From positions 1-32,696 of the forward strand of contig JAAUSP010000013.1 of the NCBI GenBank assembly GCA_012032575.1: a DNA stretch of 32,696 nucleotides, in the 5' to 3' direction. The notes under the pieces were generated by a model that made no database searches, was not told the DNA's origin, and saw only the letters and a program-made list of their open reading frames with translations. Positions within the stretch are counted from its first letter, which is position 1. Each line of letters begins with the position of its first letter. This document shows positions 17,868-27,060 of this stretch, in pieces. This DNA comes from Anaerolineales bacterium (GTDB lineage: Bacteria; Chloroflexota; Anaerolineae; 4572-78; J111). The translations under genes and the position numbers were made by a program.

Positions 17868-18630
17868 GATTGATTCTAATATCCGCACCGGCCCCGGCGA
17901 CGGCCCACTCATTCTTGATGACAGCCAGGCTGGCCTTATAAGCTGTGGCGATGCCGTGCTGGTGGGTCCAGGTATCTTCCTGAATCCAGAGGCGGATATT
18001 GGCAATGTCGGCCAGGGGGAAGCCGGCAGGGTAATTGGCCGGGCTGAAGGGGCTGTTGTCACTGGGTGAGGTAACAAAGAGGAAAGCGCTGTTCGACTGG
18101 CGGATAATCGCCCGCAGCCGCCCCAACAGCGTATACAGCAAGTTCCGTTCGGTCTGGCTAAACAGGTCGGCCACTACGCCCATCACAATCATCACCAGCC
18201 CGTCCCGACCGGCCACACTTTCGAGGGTGGTCAGGGCGGCAAAGGCGGTTTCGGGGCGGGTCAGAAGCAGTTGGGGGGCGATCAGGCCACAGCGTTCGCC
18301 CAGCCAGGGGTCAAACTGGTGGCTAAGATCAATAATGGTCACGATCTGTTGTTTACGCTGCACTTTGGCGGCAATGCCGGCAGCCAGCAACAGCGCCCCG
18401 CTGCTGGCCTCAACCTCAGTCCCCATTAACTCGGTAATCTTTCCCTGCGGTAAACCGCCAATCCCCAGCGCCTTGTCCAGCGCCCGAAAACCGGTGGGCA
18501 GGGCGACCACCTGGCCGGCGGGCCGAAAATTGAACGCCGCCGGCAAGGCGGGCCGAGCCAAACGGCCGCTAAACAACCCGGCTACATTTTCGATGATTTG
18601 TCTGGCGCTGCGCGAACCTTTAACCGCCAC
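17857..18630 (-). CDS. RecA-like protein with degenerate Walker A (ImuA-type paralogue)
   Basis: A ~257-residue protein aligning along the RecA core: VVALPTGFRALDKALGIGGL then PQGKITELMG matches RecA's start, FDPWLGERCGL corresponds to the DPVYARKLG segment, and LVMIVMGVVADLF lies where RecA has its Walker B strand. The nucleotide-binding loop is wrecked: GTEVEASSGA replaces GPESSGKT, with no lysine. ATP binding in the RecA manner is therefore unlikely, as in ImuA/SulA-like RecA relatives. No imuB or dnaE2 is adjacent. GTG 18630 (after AAAGG) is the likely start because upstream codons lie inside the promoter. The promoter contains a perfect LexA-like site. Confidence 0.65.
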
Positions 18631-18660
18631 CTCAACTACCTTTGCCTTTAAGATGTTCTT

Positions 18661-18690
18661 ATTATACCAGAACATTTGTTCCAAAGTCAA
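18661..18690 (-). promoter_or_regulatory. Promoter of the RecA-like gene with embedded LexA-type box
   Basis: On the minus strand: TTGACT (18690-18685), 18-bp spacer, consensus TATAAT (18666-18661). The spacer contains GAACAAATGTTC (18681-18670), a perfect GAAC-N4-GTTC dyad, which is the SOS operator form known from Gram-positive LexA. Repressor bound there would cover both boxes. Confidence 0.75.
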
Positions 18691-18706
18691 GAGGCAAAAC
18701 CTCAAA

Positions 18707-18735
18707 TTATCCGCCCGGCATGGATGTGGTATAAT
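18707..18735 (+). promoter_or_regulatory. Promoter of arginase, probably leaderless
   Basis: Weak TTATCC (18707-18712), 17-bp spacer, consensus TATAAT (18730-18735). ATG 18742 comes 6 nt after the -10, so transcription should start at the start codon. It is divergent from the LexA-boxed promoter, with the -35 regions about 17 bp apart. Confidence 0.6.
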
Positions 18736-18741
18736 AGGGCT

Positions 18742-19653
18742 ATGCAGACAACAAAACCTGACATCACCAAAATCATCAGCATTATCGGCGTCCCCCTCGA
18801 CCTGGGCCAGTCGCGGCGCGGGGTGGATATGGGGCCGAGTGCGTTACGCTATGCCGGGTTGGATGACCGGCTGCGGCGGCTGGGCCATGAGGTAGTGGAT
18901 AACGGCAACATCAACATTCCCGTGCGCGATACCCTGCCGGCCGAAGGCGGGCTGGCGTTTTTGCCGGCGGTAGTCCAAGCCTGCGAGGTGATGTATCAGG
19001 CCGGTCACCAGGCCATCGAAGCCGGACACCTGCCCCTTTTTCTCGGCGGCGACCATTCCATTGCCGTCGGCACGATTGGCGGAGTGAGCCACAGTGGGCC
19101 AACCGGCCTGATTTGGGTGGACGCGCACGGCGACTTCAACACCCCGGAAAGCTCGCCCAGCGGCAACCTGCACGGCATGCCCCTGGCGGCGCTGCTGGGT
19201 CTGGGCGCGCCGGAACTGGTCCACCTGGGCCGGCCTGGCCCTAAATTAAACCCCGCCGAGGTGGTACTGATCGGCGTGCGTGATCTGGATGAAGCCGAAA
19301 GAGGGCTGCTCCGGGCCAGTGAGGTCAAAGTATACACTATGCGCGAGATTGACGAGCGCGGCGTGGCCGAGGTAGCCACCGAAGCATTGGCCCGGCTGAA
19401 CCATTTACCCCGCCTGCATGTCAGTCTAGATATGGACAGCCTCGATCCCGGCGCAGCACCGGGGGTGGGCACGCCCGTACCCGGCGGCCTGACCTATCGC
19501 GAAGCGCACCTGCTGATGGAAATCATCGCCGACTGTGCCTGCGTCGGCTCGATGGATGTCGTCGAAATCAATCCGATTCTGGACGAACGGAATCAAACCG
19601 CTAAAATTGCCCTGGAATTAATTGCCTCGCTGCTGGGCCAGTCTATCTTGTGA
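18742..19653 (+). CDS. rocF: Arginase (ureohydrolase family)
   Basis: A 303-residue cytoplasmic enzyme hydrolysing arginine to ornithine and urea with a binuclear manganese centre. The metal ligands are visible in order: [33 protein letters not shown] split as DAHGDFN then SGNLHGM, and [10 protein letters not shown] with [11 protein letters not shown]. The C-terminal MDVVEINP and [10 protein letters not shown] are arginase-like, and the NxxxxSxxGNxHGM pattern favours arginase over agmatinase. ATG 18742 is chosen because the -10 box lies 6 nt upstream, making any earlier start non-transcribed. The phosphatase gene follows 6 bp downstream, so the two share a transcript. Confidence 0.9.
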   Translation: MQTTKPDITKIISIIGVPLDLGQSRRGVDMGPSALRYAGLDDRLRRLGHEVVDNGNINIPVRDTLPAEGGLAFLPAVVQACEVMYQAGHQAIEAGHLPLFLGGDHSIAVGTIGGVSHSGPTGLIWVDAHGDFNTPESSPSGNLHGMPLAALLGLGAPELVHLGRPGPKLNPAEVVLIGVRDLDEAERGLLRASEVKVYTMREIDERGVAEVATEALARLNHLPRLHVSLDMDSLDPGAAPGVGTPVPGGLTYREAHLLMEIIADCACVGSMDVVEINPILDERNQTAKIALELIASLLGQSIL

Positions 19654-19659
19654 GGTGCG

Positions 19660-21467
19660 ATGCCTTCCAACAAAGACCTCATCAAAAATTTAACCACCCT
19701 CAACAAGATTGCCGAAATCCTCAACCAGTCGGTTGATGTGCGCACCGCCCTCGACTCGGCGCTGGTGCGGCTGTTGGAGCTGATGGGCTTGAAAACCGGC
19801 TGGATTTTCCTGGTGGACCCGGCCTCGCAGAACCGCTGGGCCGGCAAAGGGTATGTCCTGGCCGCCCACCACAATCTACCCCCGGCTATGGCCCTGGACA
19901 AGGCCCGTCCCTGGAAGGGCAACTGTGACTGCCAGGATTTGTGCAAAAGAGGCAGTTTGACCGGCGCTTACAACGAGGTCCGCTGCAGCCGGCTGCTCAA
20001 TGCCCCCGGCGACCGGCGCGGGTTGGTGATGCACGCCTCGGCTCCCTTGCGCTCCGGCGACCAGGTGCTGGGCATTTTGAATGTCGCCGGGCCGGATTGG
20101 ACTCATTTCAGCGCCGAAGCCCTGGCCCTGCTGACCAACGTCGGCAACCAGATGGGCATTGCCCTGGAACGCGCCCGCTTATTTGAGATAATCCGCGAGC
20201 GCGAATCCACGAACAGGCTGCCCTGCTGACCCTGTCAAACCAGTTGCTCGGCCAATCCAATATGAGTGATTTGATCTGCTGCCTGGTTGAAGAGGTTCAG
20301 GAATTGCTGGGGGTAGATGCCTGCGCCCTGTTGCTGCCCGATGAAAAATCTGACAGTCTGGCTTTTTATGCGGCCATCGGCTGGCGGTCTGACCCGGTTG
20401 CATCCTTGCGCCGGGTTCCCGCCGACGAGCGCAGCGGCTCCGGTTATGTAATGCAATCTCAGGAACCCCTGCTCATCTACGACATCCTGAGCCACGACCC
20501 CACGCCCTGGAACGCCGACTGGCTGGAGGCCGAAGGCTTTCGCAGCCACGCGGTTGTGCCGCTGGTGGCCGATAGCCAGTCCATTGGCGTGCTCATGGTT
20601 GATACCCGCCAGCCCCATGAGTTCAACGAAGATGAAATCCGCTTTTTGAGCCTGATGGCCAACCAGGCCGCCATGGCCATTGAAAAAGCCCGGCTGCACG
20701 AGGCCGAACTGAAACAACAGCGCATGGAAGAAGAATTGGCGGTGGGCCGGCAGATTCAATTGACCTTGCTGCCCGAGTCGCCCCCTGTTGTGCCGGGCTG
20801 GGAGTTTGCCGCCCTCTACCAACCGGCCCGGCTGGTCGGCGGCGATTTCTATGACTTTTTTGATTTGCCCGATCAAGCGGGCGACCTGGGCATGGTCATC
20901 GCCGATGTGGCCGACAAGGGGGTTCCGGCGGCGCTGCTGATGGCTTTGAGCCGCTCGATCATTCGCACCAAAGCTCTGACATCGGGGTTAGGCCCGGCTG
21001 AGGTGCTGGAGCGGGCCAGCGGCCTGATTATGAAAGACAGCCGATCCAGACTTTTTGTGACGGCCTTTTACGCTATTTTGAACACCGAAACCGGCCGGCT
21101 GCGCTACAGCATTGCCGGGCATAACCGGCCTTTGTGGCTGCACGCCGCCAGCGGTATCTGCGATGAGCTGGGGGGCCGGGGCATCGTCCTGGGTATTTTT
21201 GAAAATATCGAATTGGAAGAACGCGAGATCGAGGTGGTCCCTGGCGACCTGCTGGTGTTTTACACCGACGGCGTGACCGAAGCCATGAACTCGGAGCACC
21301 GGCTCTTTGGCGAAGAACGCCTGGAAGCGGTTATCACGGCCCATCGCCAGGCCAGCGCCCAGGAGCTTTTAGAGGCCATCGTCAAGGCGGTCTATGCCTT
21401 TACCGACCAGGCCGCGCAGTCGGACGATTTGACGCTGTTTGTCGTCAAGCGGCAGTCTGGGCAGTAA
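19660..21467 (+). CDS. GAF-GAF-SpoIIE (PP2C) sensor phosphatase, frameshifted in this sequence
   Basis: Signal-responsive serine phosphatase, ~602 residues once one base is restored near 20205. The first GAF domain (~20-180) contains a Cys set, NCDCQDLCKRG ... EVRCSRL, that could bind a metal or Fe-S centre. The second GAF domain (~205-350) is followed by a short coiled linker (LKQQRMEEELAVGRQIQLTLLP split at RMEEEL) and the SpoIIE/RsbU-type phosphatase domain with metal motifs VGGDFYDFF, VIADVADKG, FYTDGVTEA and SDDLTLFVV. Such enzymes usually act on anti-anti-sigma proteins in partner-switching; no STAS or anti-sigma gene is nearby. The break turns REREIHEQAALL into an early stop and looks like an AAA to AA error. 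Confidence 0.88.
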
Positions 21468-21503
21468 TCAGAGGGTAGTCAATGTCGTTAAGTTAGCCGC
21501 ACC

Positions 21504-22815
21504 CTAACCCCAGCGTGCCATCGCCAGACCGCTGCCCACCCGCAGGGCGGCAATGATAAACAAGGCGGTGCGCAGGCCCACCCAATCGGCTAAAAAAGGC
21601 CCCAACATTGTCCCGATCAGAGTAGCCATATTGAGCGCCAGGTTGTAGAGAGCCAGGTGGGAAGGCCGCTTATCGTCGGGGGTCAATTCGAGCAGCCGGT
21701 TGACCAGCGCTCCGCTCAAGATGGCCCACACAACTCCCCCGACCACACTGGTGACCAGTAGCAGCGGCAGGCCATAACTCAAAGCGGTAATCAGGGGATA
21801 CGAGGCCAGCAGAATCGAGCCGATCACCGTCAGGCGATAGCTGCCCACCCAGCGGGTCAGCGGCTCCAGCAGCGGCGAGGCGAGCAGCATAGTCAAATAA
21901 AAAATAGCGTTGATCCAGCCAATTTGACCATCGGTCAGCCGGACTTCCCGCACCCAAAACACCGGAAAGAGGGCAGCCGGCAAAAGCTGGGTAAAATGAA
22001 ACAAAAAAAAGGCCACCATGACTCCCCAATAACGGGCGGAAATTCCGCTAATCCAGTTGCCCGATCCCGGCCGCCAGCGCAGCCACAGACGCAAGGTGAC
22101 ACTTGAACGTTGGGGGGCGTCTCCCGCCAAACCAACGCCGCGCCCCGGCTGGGCGCGGTCTTGCATAGGTCGCATCTGAAAGTGTGGCAGGGTTTGAACC
22201 TGGATCCGGGCCAGATGGAAGGTGCTCATGCCGGCCCCCACTGCGCCCAGGGTAAAAAACAACAGCGTAGCCCCATTCAAATGTCAGCCAATCCAAAATC
22301 CAGCCGCTCAAGACAAAGGCGATCATAACAGTCGCGGCCAGCAGCGAATTACGCCAGCCGACCACCCGGCCCCGTGATTCGGGCGGTACGGTGGCAGCCA
22401 GCAACGCATTAAAGCCAATTGCCAGGGCTGTGCCGGGTACGGCCATCAACAACGACAGGATCAACACCGACCAAACCTTGAGCGAGTCTGGCAAGAGTAA
22501 AGGCAGGGGAATCATCAGAAAAAAGCCTACCCTCTGCCAGACAGCCGTTTGCACAACAGCCCGGCTCAACGATCGGTTTTCCAGCCAGCGACCGGCGGGC
22601 AGCGTGATCAGGGCATTGACCAGAGCGGGGCCGGCGGTTAAGAGGCCAATCTGCCAGCCGGCGGCGTCGAGCCGGGCGGCAAAAACGGCCAAAAAAGACA
22701 GGGTACTGCCGTAGGCAATCCCGTACCAGGCTACATCCCAATAAAGATGAAAAAAATTAGCCGTCTGAACTTGGTGAGACTGCGGGGTTATTTTTTGCGG
22801 GGACGAAAGAGACAT
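21504..22815 (-). CDS. Major facilitator superfamily transporter (frameshifted in this sequence)
   Basis: A 12-helix secondary transporter of ~436 residues after frame repair. ATG 22815 has AAGGA 8 bp upstream. The first frame holds six helices with an MFS-type loop (PAGRWLENRSLSRAVVQ, equivalent to the conserved loop after helix 2) and ends out of frame. The second frame carries helices 7-12, including QIGWINAIFYLTMLLASPLL. The break is at a four-base run, 22271-22274; removing one G (minus strand) gives FEWATLLFFTLGAVGAGMS. This is an inserted base, opposite in sign to most other breaks here. Substrate unknown; general MFS_1-like drug or sugar efflux types are possible. Confidence 0.82.
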
Positions 22816-22825
22816 CTAAGCATCC

Positions 22826-22856
22826 TTGATTAGGTTTCAATTGAATGTGTTATAAT
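22826..22856 (+). promoter_or_regulatory. Promoter of the SDR gene
   Basis: TTGATT (22826-22831) and consensus TATAAT (22851-22856) with a long 19-bp spacer. Transcription begins near 22863, which excludes the in-frame codon at 22845 as a start. Confidence 0.45.
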
Positions 22857-22910
22857 AATCCTCCCAAGTCTGAATGGCAAAAGAAAATGGAAAGGACACC
22901 AGAGCGGACT

Positions 22911-23666
22911 ATGCAACGTTTTGAAAACCAGGTAGCGATTGTCACCGGCGGGGGACGCGGTATCGGCGCAGCGGTGGCGCGGCGGCTGGCCGCCGAAGGC
23001 GCGGCGGTGGTAGTAGCGGACATGGATTTAGAACCGGCAGAAGCGGTGGCGCAGGCCATCCGTGAGGCCCAGGGGGAAGCGTTGGCCTGCCGGGTGGATG
23101 TGACTTCTCGCGCTCAGGTTGAGCAGATATTAGCGGCGGCGCTGGCTCGCTACGAGCGGGTGGATGTGCTGGCTAACATCGCCGGGATTGGGATCGCGGA
23201 GCATTTTCTGAGCATTATCGAGGCGAACTGGCAGCGCACGCTGGACATCAACCTGAGCGGTGTCTTTGTGTGCTCGCAGGTGGTGGCCCGGCACATGGTC
23301 GAGCGAAAAATCGAGGGGCGGATTGTCAATATGGCTTCAACCAACGGGCTGGTGGGCGAAGGCGACTATGCTGCCTACAACGCTTCAAAATTCGGGGTGG
23401 TTGGGCTGACAATGACGATGGCGATTGATCTGGCCCCATACAATATCCGGGTCAACAGCGTTTGTCCGGGGCTGATCAAAACGCGCCTGAGCCAGGCCCT
23501 GCGGGATAACCCGGTTGAGGCCGCCGAGTATCTGAAAAAAATCCCGCTCAGCCGCTTCGGCGAGCCGGAAGAGGTGGCGGCGGCGGTGGCTTACCTGGCC
23601 TCGACCGACTCCGGTTTTATTACCGGCCACCAGTTGGTGATTGATGGCGGGCAACTGACGTTTTAA
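22911..23666 (+). CDS. Short-chain dehydrogenase/reductase, FabG-like
   Basis: A 251-residue NAD(P)-dependent oxidoreductase of the classical SDR family. Cofactor motif TGGGRGIG near residue 11, NIAG in the central strand, catalytic Ser in MASTNGL, YxxxK in YAAYNASK, and the C-terminal GEPEEVAAAVAYLAS then ITGHQLVIDGG. Aspartate in VADMDLE after the second strand favours NAD(H) over NADP(H). Start taken at ATG 22911, where the protein meets the family's usual N-terminus; ATG 22887 is an alternative and neither has a strong ribosome binding site. Single gene between divergent MFS and convergent J-domain-like genes, so the substrate is not indicated. Confidence 0.9.
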   Translation: MQRFENQVAIVTGGGRGIGAAVARRLAAEGAAVVVADMDLEPAEAVAQAIREAQGEALACRVDVTSRAQVEQILAAALARYERVDVLANIAGIGIAEHFLSIIEANWQRTLDINLSGVFVCSQVVARHMVERKIEGRIVNMASTNGLVGEGDYAAYNASKFGVVGLTMTMAIDLAPYNIRVNSVCPGLIKTRLSQALRDNPVEAAEYLKKIPLSRFGEPEEVAAAVAYLASTDSGFITGHQLVIDGGQLTF

Positions 23667-23668
23667 TA

Positions 23669-23680
23669 TTGAACGTTCAA
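23669..23680. repeat. TTGAACGTTCAA palindrome
   Basis: Perfect 12-bp palindrome right after the SDR stop, between convergent genes. It matches the GTTGAACGTT-type units at 6021-6068. Confidence 0.45.
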
Positions 23681-23696
23681 CGTGCCATCGGGCCGG

Positions 23697-24515
23697 TTAG
23701 GCCCCTTCGGCCGGTTGTTTTCTGCGCTTAAGCCGGTTGATTTTGCGCTGTAGCTCGCCTTTGAGTTCATCAAAATAGTCATCCCAATCCTCAATATTGA
23801 CCAGCTTTTTGTAGGGATTGGATTGTTTGAGCATGGCAATTTGCTGTCGGATCGCCGTGACCCGGCGGCGCAGGTAGCCGACTTCGGCCCGCAGTTTGTC
23901 TTTACTGTGGCTCAGGGCAGGCTGGCGAGTCAGTTTTTCGCCCCGCTCCAGCACGTGCAGGATTTCTTCAACCCGCGGCAAATCCTGCTGCTCGTAGGCG
24001 GTTTTTAATTCAATAAAAATGATTCCGGCTTCGGCTTTGAACTCCTCGGCCACCAAATCGGGGTGGCACAGTTTGCTGGCCTGGCGAAACATCTCTTTGA
24101 GGGCGCGCTGCTCGGCCGGGGAAAGTTTTGAGGGTGCAACCAGGGCGTTTTCCTCCGCCGGTTCAGGCTCATTCTGGGCGTCTGTTTCGGGTAGTTCCGG
24201 TTCAACTGTTGCCGCTTTCTGCCGCCCGGTCTGGCGCAGCTCTAACAGTTCGACCACCAGCGGCCGCAGCTCCTGGTGATGGCGGGTGTGGAGCATCTGA
24301 ATTTGCTGTTCGATGTCGCTTTTGACCGCCTGTAATCCAATCAGTTCTTGCAGCAAAAATTCAATTTGGTGGTGCAGTCGCGTTATTTCCGGGTCTTCGT
24401 AGACCTGCAAGGCGCTGCTACGATAAAAATGAGAACCAGTCCCCAATCTTTCAGACAATATCAACCATCCTGAGTAGTTTTGATCCAACTTGACTCGTGC
24501 CGGGAAGCATACCAC
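23697..24515 (-). CDS. Coiled-coil protein with a J-domain-like HPD motif
   Basis: Up to 272 residues. N-terminal ~60-110 forms a helical coiled coil (ITRLHHQIEFLLQELIGL then VKSDIEQQIQMLHTR). An acidic Pro-rich linker follows. At ~135-180 LKEMFRQASKLCHPDLVAEE with FIELKTAYEQ looks like a J domain, with HPD between helices II and III, the tripeptide that stimulates DnaK ATPase. The C-terminal ~90 residues are again helical and very basic (KINRLKRRKQ). No zinc-finger or substrate domain of DnaJ is present. The true start is unsure: GTG 24515 overlaps the promoter's -10, so a TTG around 24488 or further in may be used. Confidence 0.55.
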   Translation of the reverse strand: MVCFPARVKLDQNYSGWLILSERLGTGSHFYRSSALQVYEDPEITRLHHQIEFLLQELIGLQAVKSDIEQQIQMLHTRHHQELRPLVVELLELRQTGRQKAATVEPELPETDAQNEPEPAEENALVAPSKLSPAEQRALKEMFRQASKLCHPDLVAEEFKAEAGIIFIELKTAYEQQDLPRVEEILHVLERGEKLTRQPALSHSKDKLRAEVGYLRRRVTAIRQQIAMLKQSNPYKKLVNIEDWDDYFDELKGELQRKINRLKRRKQPAEGA

Positions 24516-24534
24516 GTTTAGAGGGTCTTGTAAA
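24506..24534 (-). promoter_or_regulatory. Promoter of the J-domain-like gene
   Basis: On the minus strand: TTTACA (24534-24529), 17-bp spacer, TATGCT (24511-24506). It argues that translation starts downstream of about 24500. Confidence 0.45.
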
Positions 24535-24603
24535 TACGAGGAAAGTAGTAAAGCTTAACTTGCTAATGAACCGGGTAGTTTTTTATTTTACCTCTTCCAA
24601 GGT

Positions 24604-24609
24604 TATAAT
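24604..24609 (+). promoter_or_regulatory. -10 box of the acidic-protein / threonine ammonia-lyase operon
   Basis: Consensus TATAAT 33 bp before the ATG, with no good -35 at the usual distance; the upstream region is a T-rich tract. Confidence 0.4.
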
Positions 24610-24641
24610 GCTTCCGTTTGACCCTTAAAATGGAGGTAGTG

Positions 24642-25856
24642 ATGGCCCGTAAACAGAAAAAATTAACCCGCAAGCAGCGCTTGCAGCAGCAGGAGGCAGT
24701 GACCCGGCAGCGTCAGACCAGGGGGTGGGTTTCGCCCAACGAGAAGGCCAAGCAGCGCCAGGAGTTGGAGGAGGATATGGCCCCGCTGATGGCTATTGTC
24801 GAAACCGGCGTAGGTTCGAGTGAGGAAAACCTGTTTTTCCTTCTGGCCGACAGCGCCGATATGGTGGTGGGGCCGGAATTTAACGAGATTTTTGCCGAGC
24901 CGCTGGTCACAGTGCCAACCTACATCAGTGTGGCTGAAAAATTGGGTTTTGCTTCGCCCGATGAACTGTTTGACCTGCCGGAAGAAGAACAAAACGATAA
25001 AAAGGCCCAAATCGTTGAGGAGACAACGCGCCGGCTGCTGACCGATGACCTGCGCCAGGAAATACTGGCAGCGCTCGACGGGCTGCGGCAGCGCCTGAAA
25101 AAAGAAGGCTACCGGGCCGAAGCCGCGCGGGCGGCAGGCTTGCAGCTAGTCCTGGGCGACCGGAAGAGCAAGGGCTTGTGGCCGACTCTTGGCCTGGTCC
25201 AGGCGATTATGCTGCGCAGTCTGGAAGCCGGGTTTGAGCTGGTCAGCGTAACGATGGACGACGAGGCTGCCGAGGACGATGAAGATGATGACTCGCTGGC
25301 CGCTTTGTACCAAAAACTGGGCGACCCGGAGCTGGACAACAAGCTCGAACAGGCCATCAAAAAAATACCCGGTTTGGAAAATTACCTGGGTAAACAGGTG
25401 GATAAAATCTGGCAAGAGGGTGAAAAAGCGCTGTTTGATGGCGTGCTAAATTTGGGACTGTTCGATGAGGCAGAACTCGATGCCGGCGCAGAGATTTTTA
25501 ACCGGGTGATGACTGAAGCGGCGGATGAGGCAGAGGCCGAGTCTGAACCTGCGGCAGCATCATCAGTGAAAGAACAAACCCAGGATCTCTTTAACCAGCT
25601 CGACGCTTACCTGGTTGAGCTTTTCACCCCGGAGCGGCTGGAGCAGATCCGAGCGCGGCTCAAAACCGTTGTCGAAGAAGAGGATTACCCGGCCCAATAT
25701 ACCCCCTATATCAAAATGATGAGCGAGGCTATGGACGAGGCGGATGCGATTGAGTACGAAAGAGCTTTTTTGTTTAAAGCATTAATGGGTGAGATGCAAA
25801 CCAGACCCTATGATGAAACCGATGACGAGGAAGAGGACGGGGAAGACGAAAATTGA
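24642..25856 (+). CDS. Acidic helical protein of unknown function
   Basis: A 404-residue soluble protein starting at ATG 24642 with TGGAGG 5 bp upstream. The first ~45 residues are strongly basic (ARKQKKLTRKQRLQQQ), while the rest is very acidic, with clusters DDEAAEDDEDDD (~205-220) and a terminal TDDEEEDGEDEN. Secondary structure looks almost wholly helical, with no cysteines and no membrane helix. I recognise no catalytic motif or family. It is directly joined (0 bp) to the threonine ammonia-lyase gene, so the two are expressed together. The charge split could suit nucleic-acid or ribosome contact by the N-terminus, which is speculation. Confidence 0.7.
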   Translation: MARKQKKLTRKQRLQQQEAVTRQRQTRGWVSPNEKAKQRQELEEDMAPLMAIVETGVGSSEENLFFLLADSADMVVGPEFNEIFAEPLVTVPTYISVAEKLGFASPDELFDLPEEEQNDKKAQIVEETTRRLLTDDLRQEILAALDGLRQRLKKEGYRAEAARAAGLQLVLGDRKSKGLWPTLGLVQAIMLRSLEAGFELVSVTMDDEAAEDDEDDDSLAALYQKLGDPELDNKLEQAIKKIPGLENYLGKQVDKIWQEGEKALFDGVLNLGLFDEAELDAGAEIFNRVMTEAADEAEAESEPAAASSVKEQTQDLFNQLDAYLVELFTPERLEQIRARLKTVVEEEDYPAQYTPYIKMMSEAMDEADAIEYERAFLFKALMGEMQTRPYDETDDEEEDGEDEN

Positions 25857-27059
25857 ATGATTACCAAACTCGATATTGAGACCGCCTACAGCCTTATCCG
25901 CGAGCACATAGTGCAGACGCCGCTGGTTTACTCGCACACCTTGAGCAAGCTGTGCGGCTGCCATACCCTGTTCAAGCTGGAAAACTTGCAGATGACCGGC
26001 GCATTTAAAGAACGGGGCGCTTTAAACAAACTGTTCCACCTTTCCCCGGCGCAGCGGGAGGCCGGGGTGATTACGGCTTCGGCGGGTAACCACGCCCAGG
26101 GCGTAGCATATCACGCCCAGCGCCTGGGAATCCGGGCCAAAGTGGTCATGCCGGTCGGCACGCCGCTGATTAAGGTGTTTTCGACCCAGGATTACGGGGC
26201 CGAGGTGGTGCTGCATGGCGAAACGTTTGACGATGCTTACGAGCATGCCTGCCAGTTGGAAATTGAGGAGGGCCGGGTTTTTGTCCATCCCTTTGCCGAC
26301 CCGCTGGTGATTGCCGGCCAGGGCACGATTGGCCTGGAAATCCTGGCCCACGAGCTGGGCCAAAATATTGATGCCGTCCTCTGCCCTGTCGGCGGGGGCG
26401 GCTTGATTGGCGGGATTGCCACGTATCTCAAGGAAACCAACCCGGCCATTCGGGTCATCGGGGTCGAAGCGGCCTCGTGCGCTTCGATGGCGGCAGCGCT
26501 GCGCCAGGGTGGGCCGGTCAAGCTGCCGCGGGCTGCCTCGCTGGCCGATGGGATCGCGGTCAAGCAGGTCGGCGCGGTCAATTATCAGTTGGTCAAGCAG
26601 TATGTAGATGATGTGGTGGCGGTGGGAGAGGATGAAATTGCCAACGCGGTACTGCTGCTGCTGGAGATCGAGAAGATTGTAGTTGAAGGGGCCGGGGCGG
26701 TTCCGCTGGCAGCGATTCTACAAAACCGGGAGCGCTTTGCCGGGCAGCGGGTGCTGTCTATTGTCTCCGGGGGCAATATTGATGTGAATATCTTGCAGCG
26801 CATTATCACCCGCGGGCTGGCGGTGGCCGGTCGCACCGTCGAATTTAAAGTGCGGCTGCGCGATGTGCCCGGCAGCCTGACCGCCGTGCTTGACGTGCTC
26901 AAGCGGCTGCAAACCAATATTATGGACATCATTCACCACCGCTTTGACTCCCTGGCCCCCTTTGGCTACGTGGATGTCTCGATCACGCTGGAAACAAAAG
27001 GCCACGCCCACATCCAGGAAATCGAGGCTGCGCTGCGGGCCGAGGGCTACCTGGTGTAG
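25857..27059 (+). CDS. ilvA: Threonine ammonia-lyase with ACT domain
   Basis: PLP enzyme converting threonine to 2-oxobutanoate and ammonia, first step to isoleucine or a catabolic route. The 400-residue length, PLP lysine in TGAFKERGA, SAGNHAQGVAYHA and the glycine-rich phosphate loop VGGGGLIGG are all present. The C-terminal ~75 residues (VRLRDVPGSLTAVLDVLKRL) form one ACT domain, usual in the short form (TdcB/YbaN-like or short IlvA) and a site for amino-acid feedback. ATG follows the previous stop with no gap, with GGGGAAG in the upstream coding region. The stop is 1 bp from the convergent HMA gene's stop. Confidence 0.92.
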   Translation: MITKLDIETAYSLIREHIVQTPLVYSHTLSKLCGCHTLFKLENLQMTGAFKERGALNKLFHLSPAQREAGVITASAGNHAQGVAYHAQRLGIRAKVVMPVGTPLIKVFSTQDYGAEVVLHGETFDDAYEHACQLEIEEGRVFVHPFADPLVIAGQGTIGLEILAHELGQNIDAVLCPVGGGGLIGGIATYLKETNPAIRVIGVEAASCASMAAALRQGGPVKLPRAASLADGIAVKQVGAVNYQLVKQYVDDVVAVGEDEIANAVLLLLEIEKIVVEGAGAVPLAAILQNRERFAGQRVLSIVSGGNIDVNILQRIITRGLAVAGRTVEFKVRLRDVPGSLTAVLDVLKRLQTNIMDIIHHRFDSLAPFGYVDVSITLETKGHAHIQEIEAALRAEGYLV

Positions 27060-27060
27060 C

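Noticed and set aside
18676..18741. N-terminal extension of arginase
   Set aside because: These codons overlap the -35 and -10 boxes of its own promoter, so they are not transcribed with the gene.
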